Origin: an uncultured Bacteroidales bacterium
Lineage (GTDB): Bacteria; Bacteroidota; Bacteroidia; Bacteroidales; Bacteroidaceae
Length of the DNA stretch: 33,729 bases
Assembly: GCA_902801325.1 (NCBI GenBank)
Contig: CADCHQ010000024.1
Location: forward strand, 1-33,729
Reading direction: 5' to 3'
This document shows positions 1-6,483 of this stretch, one piece after another. The translations under genes and the position numbers were made by a program. Position 1 is the first letter of the stretch, and every line of letters starts with the position of its first letter. The notes below the pieces were generated by a model. That model had not been told where the DNA came from, searched no databases, and saw only the letters and a list, made by a program, of their open reading frames with translations.

Positions 1-367
1 GTGAAAAGACATGCTCGCCGATGACTTCCACACCTTCCGGTATGACCAGGCATGGGGGCAGAATCATACGCCAGAAAGAATAATCACCCAGCTCCTTCAA
101 ACTGCCGGGAATGCTGGTCACGCTGCATCCCTGCACCAGCTTGTCCGTGGCCGTCTCAATGATGGCGTTGCAGTGGTCGCGCGAGTCGTACACGGGATTC
201 TTGGGATGAACTGTGATGGTGTTGCAGAACCTGCAACCGGAGAAAGCCATTTTTCCAATCTTCTGCACGCTCTTGGGGATGTATATGCTACGGACATCGG
301 TATCGGAAAACGCCTCTGCGCCTATGCCCTTGATGCCCTCCAGAATGACAGAAGCCATCGCAGCCAT
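1..367 (-). CDS. Partial LRR_5 (BspA-like) repeat protein fragment, no signal peptide
   Basis: The minus strand encodes typical BspA/LRR_5 repeats: SIYIPKSVQKIGKMAFSGC, then a NPVYDSRDHCNAIIETATDK segment and TSIPGSLKELGDYSFW. The frame stays open to the left edge, so the gene continues outside the window. The first usable ATG is at 367 (another at 358), directly after an in-frame TAG at 371-373. The protein therefore begins inside a repeat with no signal peptide or lipobox, although members of this family are normally secreted. I see no promoter or ribosome binding site. It may be a broken gene, a silent recombination cassette for LRR surface proteins, or a gene whose first part was lost. 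The family call is firm; whether it is a functional gene is doubtful. Confidence 0.6.
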   Translation of the reverse strand, partial: MAAMASVILEGIKGIGAEAFSDTDVRSIYIPKSVQKIGKMAFSGCRFCNTITVHPKNPVYDSRDHCNAIIETATDKLVQGCSVTSIPGSLKELGDYSFWRMILPPCLVIPEGVEVIGEHVFS

Positions 368-370
368 GTA

Positions 371-475
371 CTAAGGCATCCGCAAATCCCCTACATATTT
401 AACAGGGCGCACCCCAAAGAATGCACCCTGCTCTTTGTTAAACAACAACAAATCACCGACAACAAACCAAATCAT
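371..475 (-). CDS. Tiny hypothetical ORF (34 aa) coupled to the upstream LRR gene
   Basis: The ATG at 475-473 overlaps the stop of the preceding gene as TAATG, an arrangement that allows translational coupling. The product is 34 residues with a hydrophobic start (MIWFVVGDLLLF) and ends at a TAG at 371-373. The same frame continues past that stop into the LRR fragment, so this could be the relic 5' end of that gene interrupted by one stop codon. I recognise no family. It may equally be a chance ORF. Low confidence as a real gene; recorded because of the overlap and the shared frame. Confidence 0.25.
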   Translation of the reverse strand: MIWFVVGDLLLFNKEQGAFFGVRPVKYVGDLRMP

Positions 476-2148
476 TAATCTCGCACTGCAGGAGGTATAT
501 CCTTAGGAATATCCACTAACTTCGTTGAGAAAGCCGTCGTATACGGTTTATCGCCTGTCCTATATGTAACTACTGCACAATATGATGGTTTTAAAGTTTG
601 GCTGTTGAGATATATAACCCTGAAACTGACATTTGTTAGACGTTCAATTATATATACATAACCAAACTCAGTTGCGTGATCTTTCTCCAATTGTTTGAGG
701 TACTTCTCACCTGTTTCATCTCGATAGACCGTTGTGACAAAGTTTTCTTTTGCCTCTTTCCGTACTGCATAAGCATCTCTTGGTGATAAGAGCTCATTTG
801 CAGTCGCATCTACTAATGCCGATGCGAAAACTGCCCCAAAAGCCTCAACAGCGGTCTTCTCAAATCCATTCTCTCTACATAAACGGAGTTGTATATATTT
901 TTGAGTTTCCTTCGACTGGGACTTAATATTGTACTTATTATTTATATAATCCTTAAAATACACAAGCCTACGTACATCCTTTAGTTCTGAATTATTGCTC
1001 TCTCTGCTAAGCGATGGAACATAAATAAGTTTTCCTTGTGAGTCATATACTTCCTTTAGATAATAATATGAATTTTCCTTTGTATATGTTACTCTATAAT
1101 AAGGAACAGTATCATAAACCAAGTAATCTATTTCTTCTGGATACGAATCGGAGTGAGTTTTACATTTATGGGTATATAGATAATCCCATCCTTTCCGTTG
1201 CTGAGGCTTATCTAACTCATCCAAATAATTACTGTCTGAATAGCGTCTTCCTCGATAAAATGGATTAGGCATAGAAACTGTTATCTTTTTATATGAAAGT
1301 CGGTCATCTTTTATCCATTCTGTCCAGCCTTTATCTATTTTTTCTTTTTCCTCTTGCAGACTATCTGCTAGGAATTGATGATATGATGAAAGATATTTTG
1401 ATACATCTTCTGTTATTATCCCCTTTCTAACGTTTTTGTCAAAATCTCCACTCCCATTAACACCCCCAACAAACCTGAATTTATTTTTATTCTCTCGTTC
1501 TGAAGGGTTCTCCTTTATATAGTAAACATATGCTTGATTTAACAAAAAGAGGTCTGATCTTTCTTTAACTTTTTTCCCTAACATTTCACTAAGCTCTTTG
1601 CATCTTTGCTGTTCCGAAACTCCTTTCTGATATGGTTCCAAGAGAGTCGGCTTCATATACTCGAAATCTTTTTCGGCTTTAAGCGTATCTATCACCGTCA
1701 TAGTAACATTTACCATTGCGTCATTTGGATTCCGATTAAGCTTGGTGCATTCTTTGAATGCATCTTTTTCTATTCTTGTATTTGAAGAAAAAAACACATA
1801 AGTCAGTCCCACACAGCCAGAGAAGTTATCCTTATGAATATAGGATATACTTTTGGGTAAGATAATACTATTTAATGAAGTACAATCCTTAAAAGCATCA
1901 CGACTAATGTTAGTTACATTAAATACATCACCTTGATGTTTAATTGTCTCTGGGATACAAATATCCCCTATATATTTATCCACTTTCGATTCGTTATGTG
2001 GTTGAACAACAGTTGCATCTTTGGGGGAATTCTGATTATGCAACTCATAATAAATACCATTTATTTCCACTATCTCGTCATAGGCAAGAGCCTTATTTGT
2101 CACCATGCAAAGCAAAGCGACAAGTAATGATTTCAATAAGAGTCTCAT
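475..2148 (-). CDS. Secreted protein with short LRR_5 region and large unrecognised C-terminal domain
   Basis: A 557-aa protein with a clear signal peptide (MRLLLKSLLVALLC..., cut probably after ALA at about residue 22). Residues ~65-140 carry two or three LRR_5/BspA-type repeats (NISRDAFKDCTSLNSIILPK is typical). The remaining ~400 residues are charged and rich in Lys, Glu and Tyr and match no family I recognise; they include a YKKITVSMPNPFYRGRRYSD stretch and a C-terminal segment that reads like a small alpha/beta fold. BspA-type repeats usually mediate surface adhesion, but here they are a minor part. The gene is visibly more AT-rich than the housekeeping genes to its right, which suggests transfer. 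It starts 3 nt after the stop of the 89-aa gene, so the two are one operon under the promoter near 2694-2701. Confidence 0.8.
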   Translation of the reverse strand: MRLLLKSLLVALLCMVTNKALAYDEIVEINGIYYELHNQNSPKDATVVQPHNESKVDKYIGDICIPETIKHQGDVFNVTNISRDAFKDCTSLNSIILPKSISYIHKDNFSGCVGLTYVFFSSNTRIEKDAFKECTKLNRNPNDAMVNVTMTVIDTLKAEKDFEYMKPTLLEPYQKGVSEQQRCKELSEMLGKKVKERSDLFLLNQAYVYYIKENPSERENKNKFRFVGGVNGSGDFDKNVRKGIITEDVSKYLSSYHQFLADSLQEEKEKIDKGWTEWIKDDRLSYKKITVSMPNPFYRGRRYSDSNYLDELDKPQQRKGWDYLYTHKCKTHSDSYPEEIDYLVYDTVPYYRVTYTKENSYYYLKEVYDSQGKLIYVPSLSRESNNSELKDVRRLVYFKDYINNKYNIKSQSKETQKYIQLRLCRENGFEKTAVEAFGAVFASALVDATANELLSPRDAYAVRKEAKENFVTTVYRDETGEKYLKQLEKDHATEFGYVYIIERLTNVSFRVIYLNSQTLKPSYCAVVTYRTGDKPYTTAFSTKLVDIPKDIPPAVRD

Positions 2149-2151
2149 AGA

Positions 2152-2421
2152 TTACTTCTTTCTCCAGTTAGCATTTGGAACATCATTCCCAAAAATGTCC
2201 TTACTTATCTTATCTTCACCTATCTTCTCAATGCTTAGTTCTTCCGCATGATTTCGCAGGAAGTTAGCAATTTCTGCATGCGCAGTAGTTACATTTCCAT
2301 GCTTGACAAGCAAATTCCCATAGCTTCTCGTACATGCAAAGATGAATTCTCTAATGAATTTGTGTGAATCGAATTCACTCTCTAACCTGTTTACGATCTC
2401 TCTTACTTCTTCAAGTCTCAT
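2152..2421 (-). CDS. Small conserved-looking hypothetical protein (89 aa)
   Basis: I choose the ATG at 2421 because a perfect AGGAGG lies 7 nt upstream (2434-2429 on minus), unusual in a phylum where strong Shine-Dalgarno sites are rare. An upstream in-frame ATG at 2469 would add 16 residues encoded by the leader and lacks such a site. The product is soluble, with no signal peptide or membrane segment. It is probably mostly helical (MRLEEVREIVNRLESEF..., then TTAHAEIANFLRNHAEEL) and has a FGNDVPNANWRKK tail. From memory its layout resembles small uncharacterised Bacteroidales proteins, but I cannot assign a function. It is the first gene of a two-gene operon and sits behind a long structured leader, so its expression may be controlled at the RNA level. 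Confidence 0.75.
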   Translation of the reverse strand: MRLEEVREIVNRLESEFDSHKFIREFIFACTRSYGNLLVKHGNVTTAHAEIANFLRNHAEELSIEKIGEDKISKDIFGNDVPNANWRKK

Positions 2422-2693
2422 AATAGAACCTCCTGTCCTCCCAGCCCCACAGAGAAACTTTATTAACATGAGAAGCGTGGAACTGTATGTTCACATCAGC
2501 TACTGAGGTCCTAGGAATAAACCCACACACAATGATGAAAACAGCAGTCCACGCTAACGTGGAAGCCGTTATGTCCATCTTCTTGTGTGTTTGAAATTTC
2601 CTAGGTTTCAGTTAGCAAGAAAGAGCATAACGCTTCTTTTATTTCCGATAAGTCACGCAGTCGCTACTGCACAGTGAGACGAATCCCACGGGG
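2422..2693 (-). ncRNA. Long structured 5' leader (candidate cis-regulatory RNA)
   Basis: This is the ~265-nt stretch between the -7 element and the AGGAGG/ATG of the 89-aa gene. Its core, 2510-2605, folds as one long stem-loop. The base helix pairs CCTAGGAA (2510-2517) with TTCCTAGG (2598-2605). The next pairs ACACACAA (2525-2532) with TTGTGTGT (2583-2590). Then GATG (2534-2537) pairs with CATC (2576-2579), an AAC/GTT plus GC/GC helix follows, and the apex pairs TCCACG (2548-2553) with CGTGGA (2558-2563) around a CTAA loop. A second hairpin near the 5' end pairs GCAGT (2657-2661) with ACTGC (2666-2670), extended by TCAC/GTGA. Sequences are quoted on the plus strand. The nested pairing is seen directly; a regulatory role is inferred. 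I know no named riboswitch with this layout. Confidence 0.55.
2429..2434 (-). promoter_or_regulatory. Strong Shine-Dalgarno site (AGGAGG) of the 89-aa gene
   Basis: A perfect AGGAGG lies 7 nt before the ATG at 2421. It decides the start codon against the in-frame ATG at 2469. Its strength is unusual for Bacteroidetes and would suit control by occlusion in the structured leader. Confidence 0.6.
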
Positions 2694-2701
2694 CAAAGAT
2701 A
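2694..2701 (-). promoter_or_regulatory. Bacteroidetes-type -7 element for the 89-aa/LRR operon
   Basis: The minus strand reads TATCTTTG, matching the TAnnTTTG -7 consensus of the Bacteroidetes primary sigma factor. I see no good TTTG at the expected -33 distance, and upstream DNA is very AT-rich. Transcription would start near 2687 and give the long leader described separately. Confidence 0.55.
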
Positions 2702-2823
2702 CAAATAAAAATTTATTGTTTAGTATTTATCGATTAACTTTTTTATCATTGAAGAAGAATGATCCAAATACAATCATAATTATTCTCTCACACGCGCATA
2801 TATTTTTTGAACAAAAATCAACT

Positions 2824-2903
2824 GAATCTACTGCATGGACATCATAAATTGCTAACAATCAGAAGGAAAGCATGCAGTAGATTCGTTTTTCGAATCTACT
2901 GCA
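2824..2903. repeat. Three alternating copies of a 12-14-mer (mutually exclusive hairpins)
   Basis: GAATCTACTGCATG (2824-2837) is exactly complementary to CATGCAGTAGATTC (2871-2884). The latter also forms a perfect 13-bp stem with CGAATCTACTGCA (2891-2903) across a TTTTT loop (2886-2890). The middle copy can pair with either flank but not both, the geometry of a two-state RNA switch. The final stem has no U-tract on either strand, so it is not an obvious intrinsic terminator. Confidence 0.75.
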
Positions 2904-3052
2904 ATCAGCTGATTTTAGGCTAAAACAGGGGGCAGTCACTTACATAACGCCTTAAAAGGGCTTATCTAAGTGTTAGTCTTAGATATGAAAGTGCGAGAGC
3001 GATAGCAAACCACGGCAAGAGTAACACAAAGAACGCCTAAAAGCAAGGAGAA

Positions 3053-3134
3053 GTATCACAGGTGTTACTGAAAAGTAACATTAATGATACGAGAAAGTAA
3101 CACAGGTGATACATAAAAGTATCACTAATGTTAC
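3053..3134. repeat. Four-unit, 22-bp-period array of interrupted palindromes
   Basis: Four 16-bp units start at 3053, 3075, 3097 and 3119, exactly 22 bp apart, separated by 6-bp A-rich spacers. Each unit is GTAWCA, four bases, TGWTAC (W is A or T). Units 1-2 and 3-4 also form larger palindromes, because the W bases are arranged so that the outer and inner half-sites pair perfectly. Units 1-2 fold as a hairpin closed by a GAAA tetraloop. A possible extra half-site GTAACA lies at 3021. The 22-bp spacing puts every unit on about the same face of DNA. Confidence 0.8.
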
Positions 3135-3252
3135 AGACACAAAGTCTTAGGGCTTATAAGGGAAAAACTAAGGAGTGATGTAATAAGAAAATCAAAGTCC
3201 CATGTCAAAATAGGCCTTTGAATGTAACGAGAACATATTTGTCAGATGTTGC

Positions 3253-3369
3253 CTACTCAAACAGGCTGTCGTCGTCCTTAAAGACGCAGGGGTCGATGCG
3301 CAAGGCACTGCGGATGGGGTGCGGCTGCGGGAGGAAGGGCCCTTCCGGTCGCTCGGCCAACACCATCAT
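3253..3369 (-). CDS. Small hypothetical ORF (38 aa) downstream of the helicase gene
   Basis: The minus strand encodes MMVLAERPEGPFLPQPHP followed by a tail ending CVFKDDDSLFE. The ORF is clearly more GC-rich than the AT-rich DNA on both sides and has coding-like codon use, so I think it is real or was recently part of a gene. It starts 67 nt after the helicase stop, with an inverted repeat (3373-3380 and 3410-3417) between them. An in-frame TAG lies 15 nt upstream of its first ATG. The composition looks like a conserved C-terminal tail rather than an independent domain, so it may be the surviving end of a truncated gene. No family recognised. Confidence 0.4.
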   Translation of the reverse strand: MMVLAERPEGPFLPQPHPIRSALRIDPCVFKDDDSLFE

Positions 3370-3436
3370 GTAGTATATTTCATACTATTGCTTTTAGTAG
3401 CTATAAGTAAAATATACCATCGAATCGTTCACTTCT

Positions 3437-4981
3437 TCACTTTTCTGACTTCCCCTCCAACTGCTGGGGAGGCCAATTGACGAGGTAAACCTTCTCCGTT
3501 GCGCGGGTAAGGGCGGTGTAGAGCCAACGGAAATAGTCGGGAGAAAGCATGTCCTCTGTGACATAGCCTTGGTCGATGTAGACGTGTTGCCACTGACCGC
3601 CTTGTGCCTTATGGCAGGTGACAGCATAGGCATATTTTACCTGAAGGGCGTTATAATAAGGATCTTTCTTTATCTTCTCCATCAAGTCACGACGGTTCGT
3701 CACTTCGGGATAGTCGGCACAGATGGCATTGAAGAGCTGGATCTGCTGTTCCCGAGTCAAAGCAGGCGCTTCGCTTTGCAAGGTATCAAGCAGGATGGTG
3801 GCCTCGATTTCCATATCATCGAAATCAGGGAAACGAAGGATGGCATCGGCAAAGCGGAAACCATAGAACGAACGTTCGTTACGCAGACGACGAACTACGG
3901 CAAGGTCTCCATTGGCAATAAAGTCTGTGGCCAGTCCAAAGGGCTTGGCCAGTTCTGAGTTCTGAGTTCCTAGTTCTGAGTTTTTGTCCCGATTATCTGC
4001 GTATGCGTCTTGTGTCGTCGCCGAGCGTTTATCCACTTCTTCATCAGGGTTAAGCCAGAAATAGTTGTTCTTTACCACGATGAGTTGGTCATTCGAATCC
4101 AGTTCATCCTCACACATAAGGATGCGCCCCCGAATGCCATTATTATAGATGTTTGCTCGACGATTGCTGCGCGTAACGACTATTGTTTGGTCAGTGCCAC
4201 AACGATAGTAACTCTCTTCGAGTTTCTCAATGAGTTGGTCGCCAGGCAATGGGCAGATATCTGGGAATCCTGATACCCGGAAACGAGGAAAATCGACCAT
4301 TTCATCGGAAGAAATGAGTCGGCGAAGCATTGTAGCATTCCATAGGATGCCTGACTCGTGGACCTGTCGCAACACCTGACTTAGGGAGGACGAACGTACT
4401 GTCAGTCCATAAGCAGAAAGAGCATCTTCTGAGAGAGCTGGACTGAGTTCCTCACCCACTGGAGGCAACTGGGCAGAGTCGCCCACGAGCATAAGCCGGC
4501 AACCGGGACCGGCATAGACGTAGTGGACAAGATCGTCGAGCAAACGTCCAGTTCCAAACCCTCGACCAGAAATACCCTCGTTATTTATCATCGAAGCCTC
4601 ATCGACAATGAAGAGCGTGTTGCGATGTGGATTGGGACAAGCCTGAAAGTCTATCATCTCGGCAGAGAAGGTGTGCTGGCGATATATCTTCTTATGAATT
4701 GTGTAAGCCACATGGTCGGCATGAAGAGAGAAAACCTTGGCGGCTCGACCTGTAGGTGCAAGAAGGATGACCTGACGATGCAGACTATCCAACGCCCGCA
4801 CCAATGCCCCCACAAGAGAGGTTTTTCCCGTGCCAGCATACCCTTGAAGCAAGTATATTTCATCCTGATTGGGAGAATGGAGGAATTCGCCCCACTCTTT
4901 TACTGTCTGCAACTGCTCATCGGTAGGATTATAGGGGAATTTATCGAGGATAAAGTCGGCTAAATCAGGTTTTATTGACAT
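3437..4981 (-). CDS. RecD-like superfamily 1 DNA helicase/ATPase
   Basis: A 514-aa cytoplasmic ATPase of the short RecD2/Dda-like type common in Bacteroidetes, expected to unwind DNA during repair or recombination. Walker A is GYAGTGKT at residues 47-54, Walker B FIVDEAS at ~124-130, then GDSAQLPPVG, and near the C-terminus the UvrD_C_2-type segment with VTCHKAQGGQW and YTALTRA. An unusual insert lies at about residues 315-350, just before the conserved FIANGD motif: it contains NSEL repeated twice (NSELGTQNSEL), encoded by a short tandem DNA repeat (3951-3985). From memory, homologues have only a few residues there. The start at 4981 gives a normal N-terminus and sits behind a very good promoter (5044-5074). 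Confidence 0.9.
   Translation of the reverse strand: MSIKPDLADFILDKFPYNPTDEQLQTVKEWGEFLHSPNQDEIYLLQGYAGTGKTSLVGALVRALDSLHRQVILLAPTGRAAKVFSLHADHVAYTIHKKIYRQHTFSAEMIDFQACPNPHRNTLFIVDEASMINNEGISGRGFGTGRLLDDLVHYVYAGPGCRLMLVGDSAQLPPVGEELSPALSEDALSAYGLTVRSSSLSQVLRQVHESGILWNATMLRRLISSDEMVDFPRFRVSGFPDICPLPGDQLIEKLEESYYRCGTDQTIVVTRSNRRANIYNNGIRGRILMCEDELDSNDQLIVVKNNYFWLNPDEEVDKRSATTQDAYADNRDKNSELGTQNSELAKPFGLATDFIANGDLAVVRRLRNERSFYGFRFADAILRFPDFDDMEIEATILLDTLQSEAPALTREQQIQLFNAICADYPEVTNRRDLMEKIKKDPYYNALQVKYAYAVTCHKAQGGQWQHVYIDQGYVTEDMLSPDYFRWLYTALTRATEKVYLVNWPPQQLEGKSEK
3951..3985. repeat. AGTTCTGAG short tandem repeat inside the helicase gene
   Basis: AGTTCTGAG occurs in near-tandem copies with a degenerate AGTTCCT spacer. 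On the coding strand this reads as repeated CTCAGAACT units and gives NSELGTQNSEL in the protein. It keeps the frame open. Confidence 0.75.
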
Positions 4982-5030
4982 CTTTTTGCAAAAAGTGGCT
5001 CAAAATGTGGTTTATTCAATTTATTTATTT

Positions 5031-5038
5031 TATTTTTG
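5031..5038 (+). promoter_or_regulatory. -7 element for the 5094-7013 operon
   Basis: TATTTTTG matches the TAnnTTTG consensus; no clear -33 TTTG is visible. It lies next to the divergent helicase promoter, so the two may compete or share control. The 5' UTR would be about 50 nt. Confidence 0.5.
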
Positions 5039-5043
5039 CAAGA

Positions 5044-5074
5044 CAAAAGTACGAAATAAAATACGAATTACAAA
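5044..5074 (-). promoter_or_regulatory. Promoter of the RecD-like helicase gene
   Basis: On the minus strand TTTG (5074-5071) lies exactly 19 nt before TACTTTTG (5051-5044), matching both halves of the Bacteroidetes primary promoter. Transcription would start near 5037, about 55 nt before the ATG. Confidence 0.75.
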
Positions 5075-5093
5075 ATAATACTAATATACCATC

Positions 5094-5792
5094 ATGAAAA
5101 AGCTAATTAATGTAGTTTTGGGTATCTGCGCCCTGGCAATGTTGTTTATTTGCTACCGCAGTATTGCTGACCAGCAAAACTTCGAGGCCGAAGTGAAGCA
5201 GCGTGAAGTGGACGTGAAGGCACGTCTCGTAGAAATCCGTAAGGCTCAGGAGGCCTACAAGGAGCAGTACAAAGAGTATTGTGGCACTTGGGACTCTCTT
5301 ATCATCTTCATCAAGGAAGGTAAACTTCCCACCGTCATCAAGCAAGGTGTGCTGACTGAAGAGCAGATGGAGAAAGGTTTGACTGAAGCAAAGGCTGCTG
5401 CCATCGTTAATCGTGGTAATGCTGCTGAGATTGCCGCCAATGGTCTGCAAGATTTCCGTCGTGACACCACATGGGTTTCGCTTATCGACTCGCTGTATCC
5501 CGAAGGCTATGTAGCTGACGATATCCGTTACATCCCCCACTCTGACGCAAAGGACGGTCAGAAGAAGGAGTTCGACCTGATTGCAGTTTGGATTAAGACC
5601 AAGTCGGATGCCATCATCCCCGTTATGGAATGTGGTGCAGAAGTAGAAAGCTACATCTGTGGCGAAAGCAAGTTGTGGGCTCGCGAGGCTGCCAACCAAA
5701 GAGAGATTGCTGAAGGCATGGGTAACTATCCTGGCCTGAAGATTGGCGAAGCCGGCCTGAACTGGAACAACAATGCTGGCAACTGGGAGTAA
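5094..5792 (+). CDS. Membrane-anchored coiled-coil hypothetical protein (232 aa)
   Basis: One N-terminal hydrophobic segment (residues ~4-22, INVVLGICALAMLFICY) should anchor it in the inner membrane or act as an uncleaved signal. It is followed by a charged, probably coiled-coil stretch (FEAEVKQREVDVKARLVEIRK... to ~60). The rest is soluble and ends GLNWNNNAGNWE. It resembles conserved Bacteroidetes proteins of unknown function, and I assign no activity. It is first in an operon: the next gene overlaps its end by 20 nt and rsmD follows. The context gives no clear role, though the same grouping with DUF3822 and rsmD appears, from memory, in other Bacteroidales. Confidence 0.8.
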   Translation: MKKLINVVLGICALAMLFICYRSIADQQNFEAEVKQREVDVKARLVEIRKAQEAYKEQYKEYCGTWDSLIIFIKEGKLPTVIKQGVLTEEQMEKGLTEAKAAAIVNRGNAAEIAANGLQDFRRDTTWVSLIDSLYPEGYVADDIRYIPHSDAKDGQKKEFDLIAVWIKTKSDAIIPVMECGAEVESYICGESKLWAREAANQREIAEGMGNYPGLKIGEAGLNWNNNAGNWE

Positions 5793-6483
5793 CAGACTGA
5801 CAACACAAGAATTATCCATCCGGATCTTTTCGGATGGATTTTCTTTCTCTACACCTCAGCGAACCAAGGAGGTAAAGGCCAAGACAGGACAATCTTTATT
5901 ACAAGCCCTTGAACAAGCCTTTACTGAACAGGCTTTGCTGCGTCCCGACTATGACGAGGTTAATGTCTATGCCGACTACCCCTCGACACGCATTCCTTTG
6001 GACGAATTCCGAAGCGAGGAAGCCCAAGCGCTCTATCGCCTGACCTTTGGTAACGACAGTCTGACGGGTATGAACATGCACTACGAGATGCTTCCCGCCT
6101 TGGAAACCATAGAAGTATTCGTCATCGATGCAGAGATTGAGGCACTCATCCTCAAATATTATCCACATGCCACGCTGCATTGCTATTTCGGTCAACTGAT
6201 GAACCGCATGCTTGCGTACGACAAGAGGCAAAGCAACGATGTGGCTCGACTCTATGCCCATAACAACGGACGACAATTGCTCGTATTCAGTTACAAAGAA
6301 GGACGTCTGCAATTTGCCAACTCATTTGAGGCAGACAAGCTGAGCAACCAGACATATTACCTGCTCTATGCATGGAAGCAACTGGGACTGAAACAGCGCA
6401 AGGACGAGTGTGTGCTCATAGGCAAGGACAAAGCACTTGAGGCTGAACTGAAACGCTACTTGAAGAACGTCATATGCGTGTAA
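5773..6483 (+). CDS. DUF3822 family protein
   Basis: A 236-aa soluble protein with the layout of DUF3822: an N-terminal ELSIRIFSDGFSFS strand pair, LLRPDYDEVNVYADYPSTR, then a second half with a LLVFSYKEGRLQFANSF motif. Members have been suggested to adopt an actin/ASKHA-like fold, but no biochemical function is established. The start ATG lies inside the end of the previous gene (20-nt overlap) and its end overlaps rsmD by 10 nt, so translation of the three is probably coupled. DUF3822 next to rsmD is a typical Bacteroidetes arrangement, which supports the family call. Confidence 0.8.
   Translation: MLATGSNRLTTQELSIRIFSDGFSFSTPQRTKEVKAKTGQSLLQALEQAFTEQALLRPDYDEVNVYADYPSTRIPLDEFRSEEAQALYRLTFGNDSLTGMNMHYEMLPALETIEVFVIDAEIEALILKYYPHATLHCYFGQLMNRMLAYDKRQSNDVARLYAHNNGRQLLVFSYKEGRLQFANSFEADKLSNQTYYLLYAWKQLGLKQRKDECVLIGKDKALEAELKRYLKNVICV

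Larger units (their letters stand above)
2702..3252. other. Gene-free AT-rich block with dense inverted and tandem repeats
   Basis: No convincing ORF exists on either strand here. The block holds alternating copies of a 12-14-mer (2824-2903), a perfect 12-bp palindrome AATCAGCTGATT (2903-2914), an inverted repeat TATCTAAG/CTTAGATA (2963-2970, 2978-2985), and a 22-bp-period array (3053-3134). A stretch CTCACACGCGCATATA near 2788-2803 recurs in closely similar form at 11464-11480. The block could be a small non-coding element, a regulator-binding region, or the remnant of a mobile element; no transposase or integrase is nearby. Confidence 0.5.

Noticed and set aside
2422..2701. Retron-type ncRNA
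   Set aside because: The structured RNA is suggestive, but no reverse transcriptase lies in the window; the adjacent 89-aa protein is far too small and lacks the YADD motif.
2824..2884. Invertible DNA switch flanked by 14-bp inverted repeats
   Set aside because: Only 33 bp lie between the arms, no promoter is inside, and no invertase gene is nearby.
3053..3134. Possible miniature CRISPR array
   Set aside because: Spacers are only 6 bp, the units are palindromic and variable, and there is no cas gene.
5103..5819. 238-codon open frame on minus, antisense to the membrane-anchored hypothetical gene
   Set aside because: The plus frame has a membrane anchor, coiled coil and operon overlaps; the minus product has no recognisable feature.
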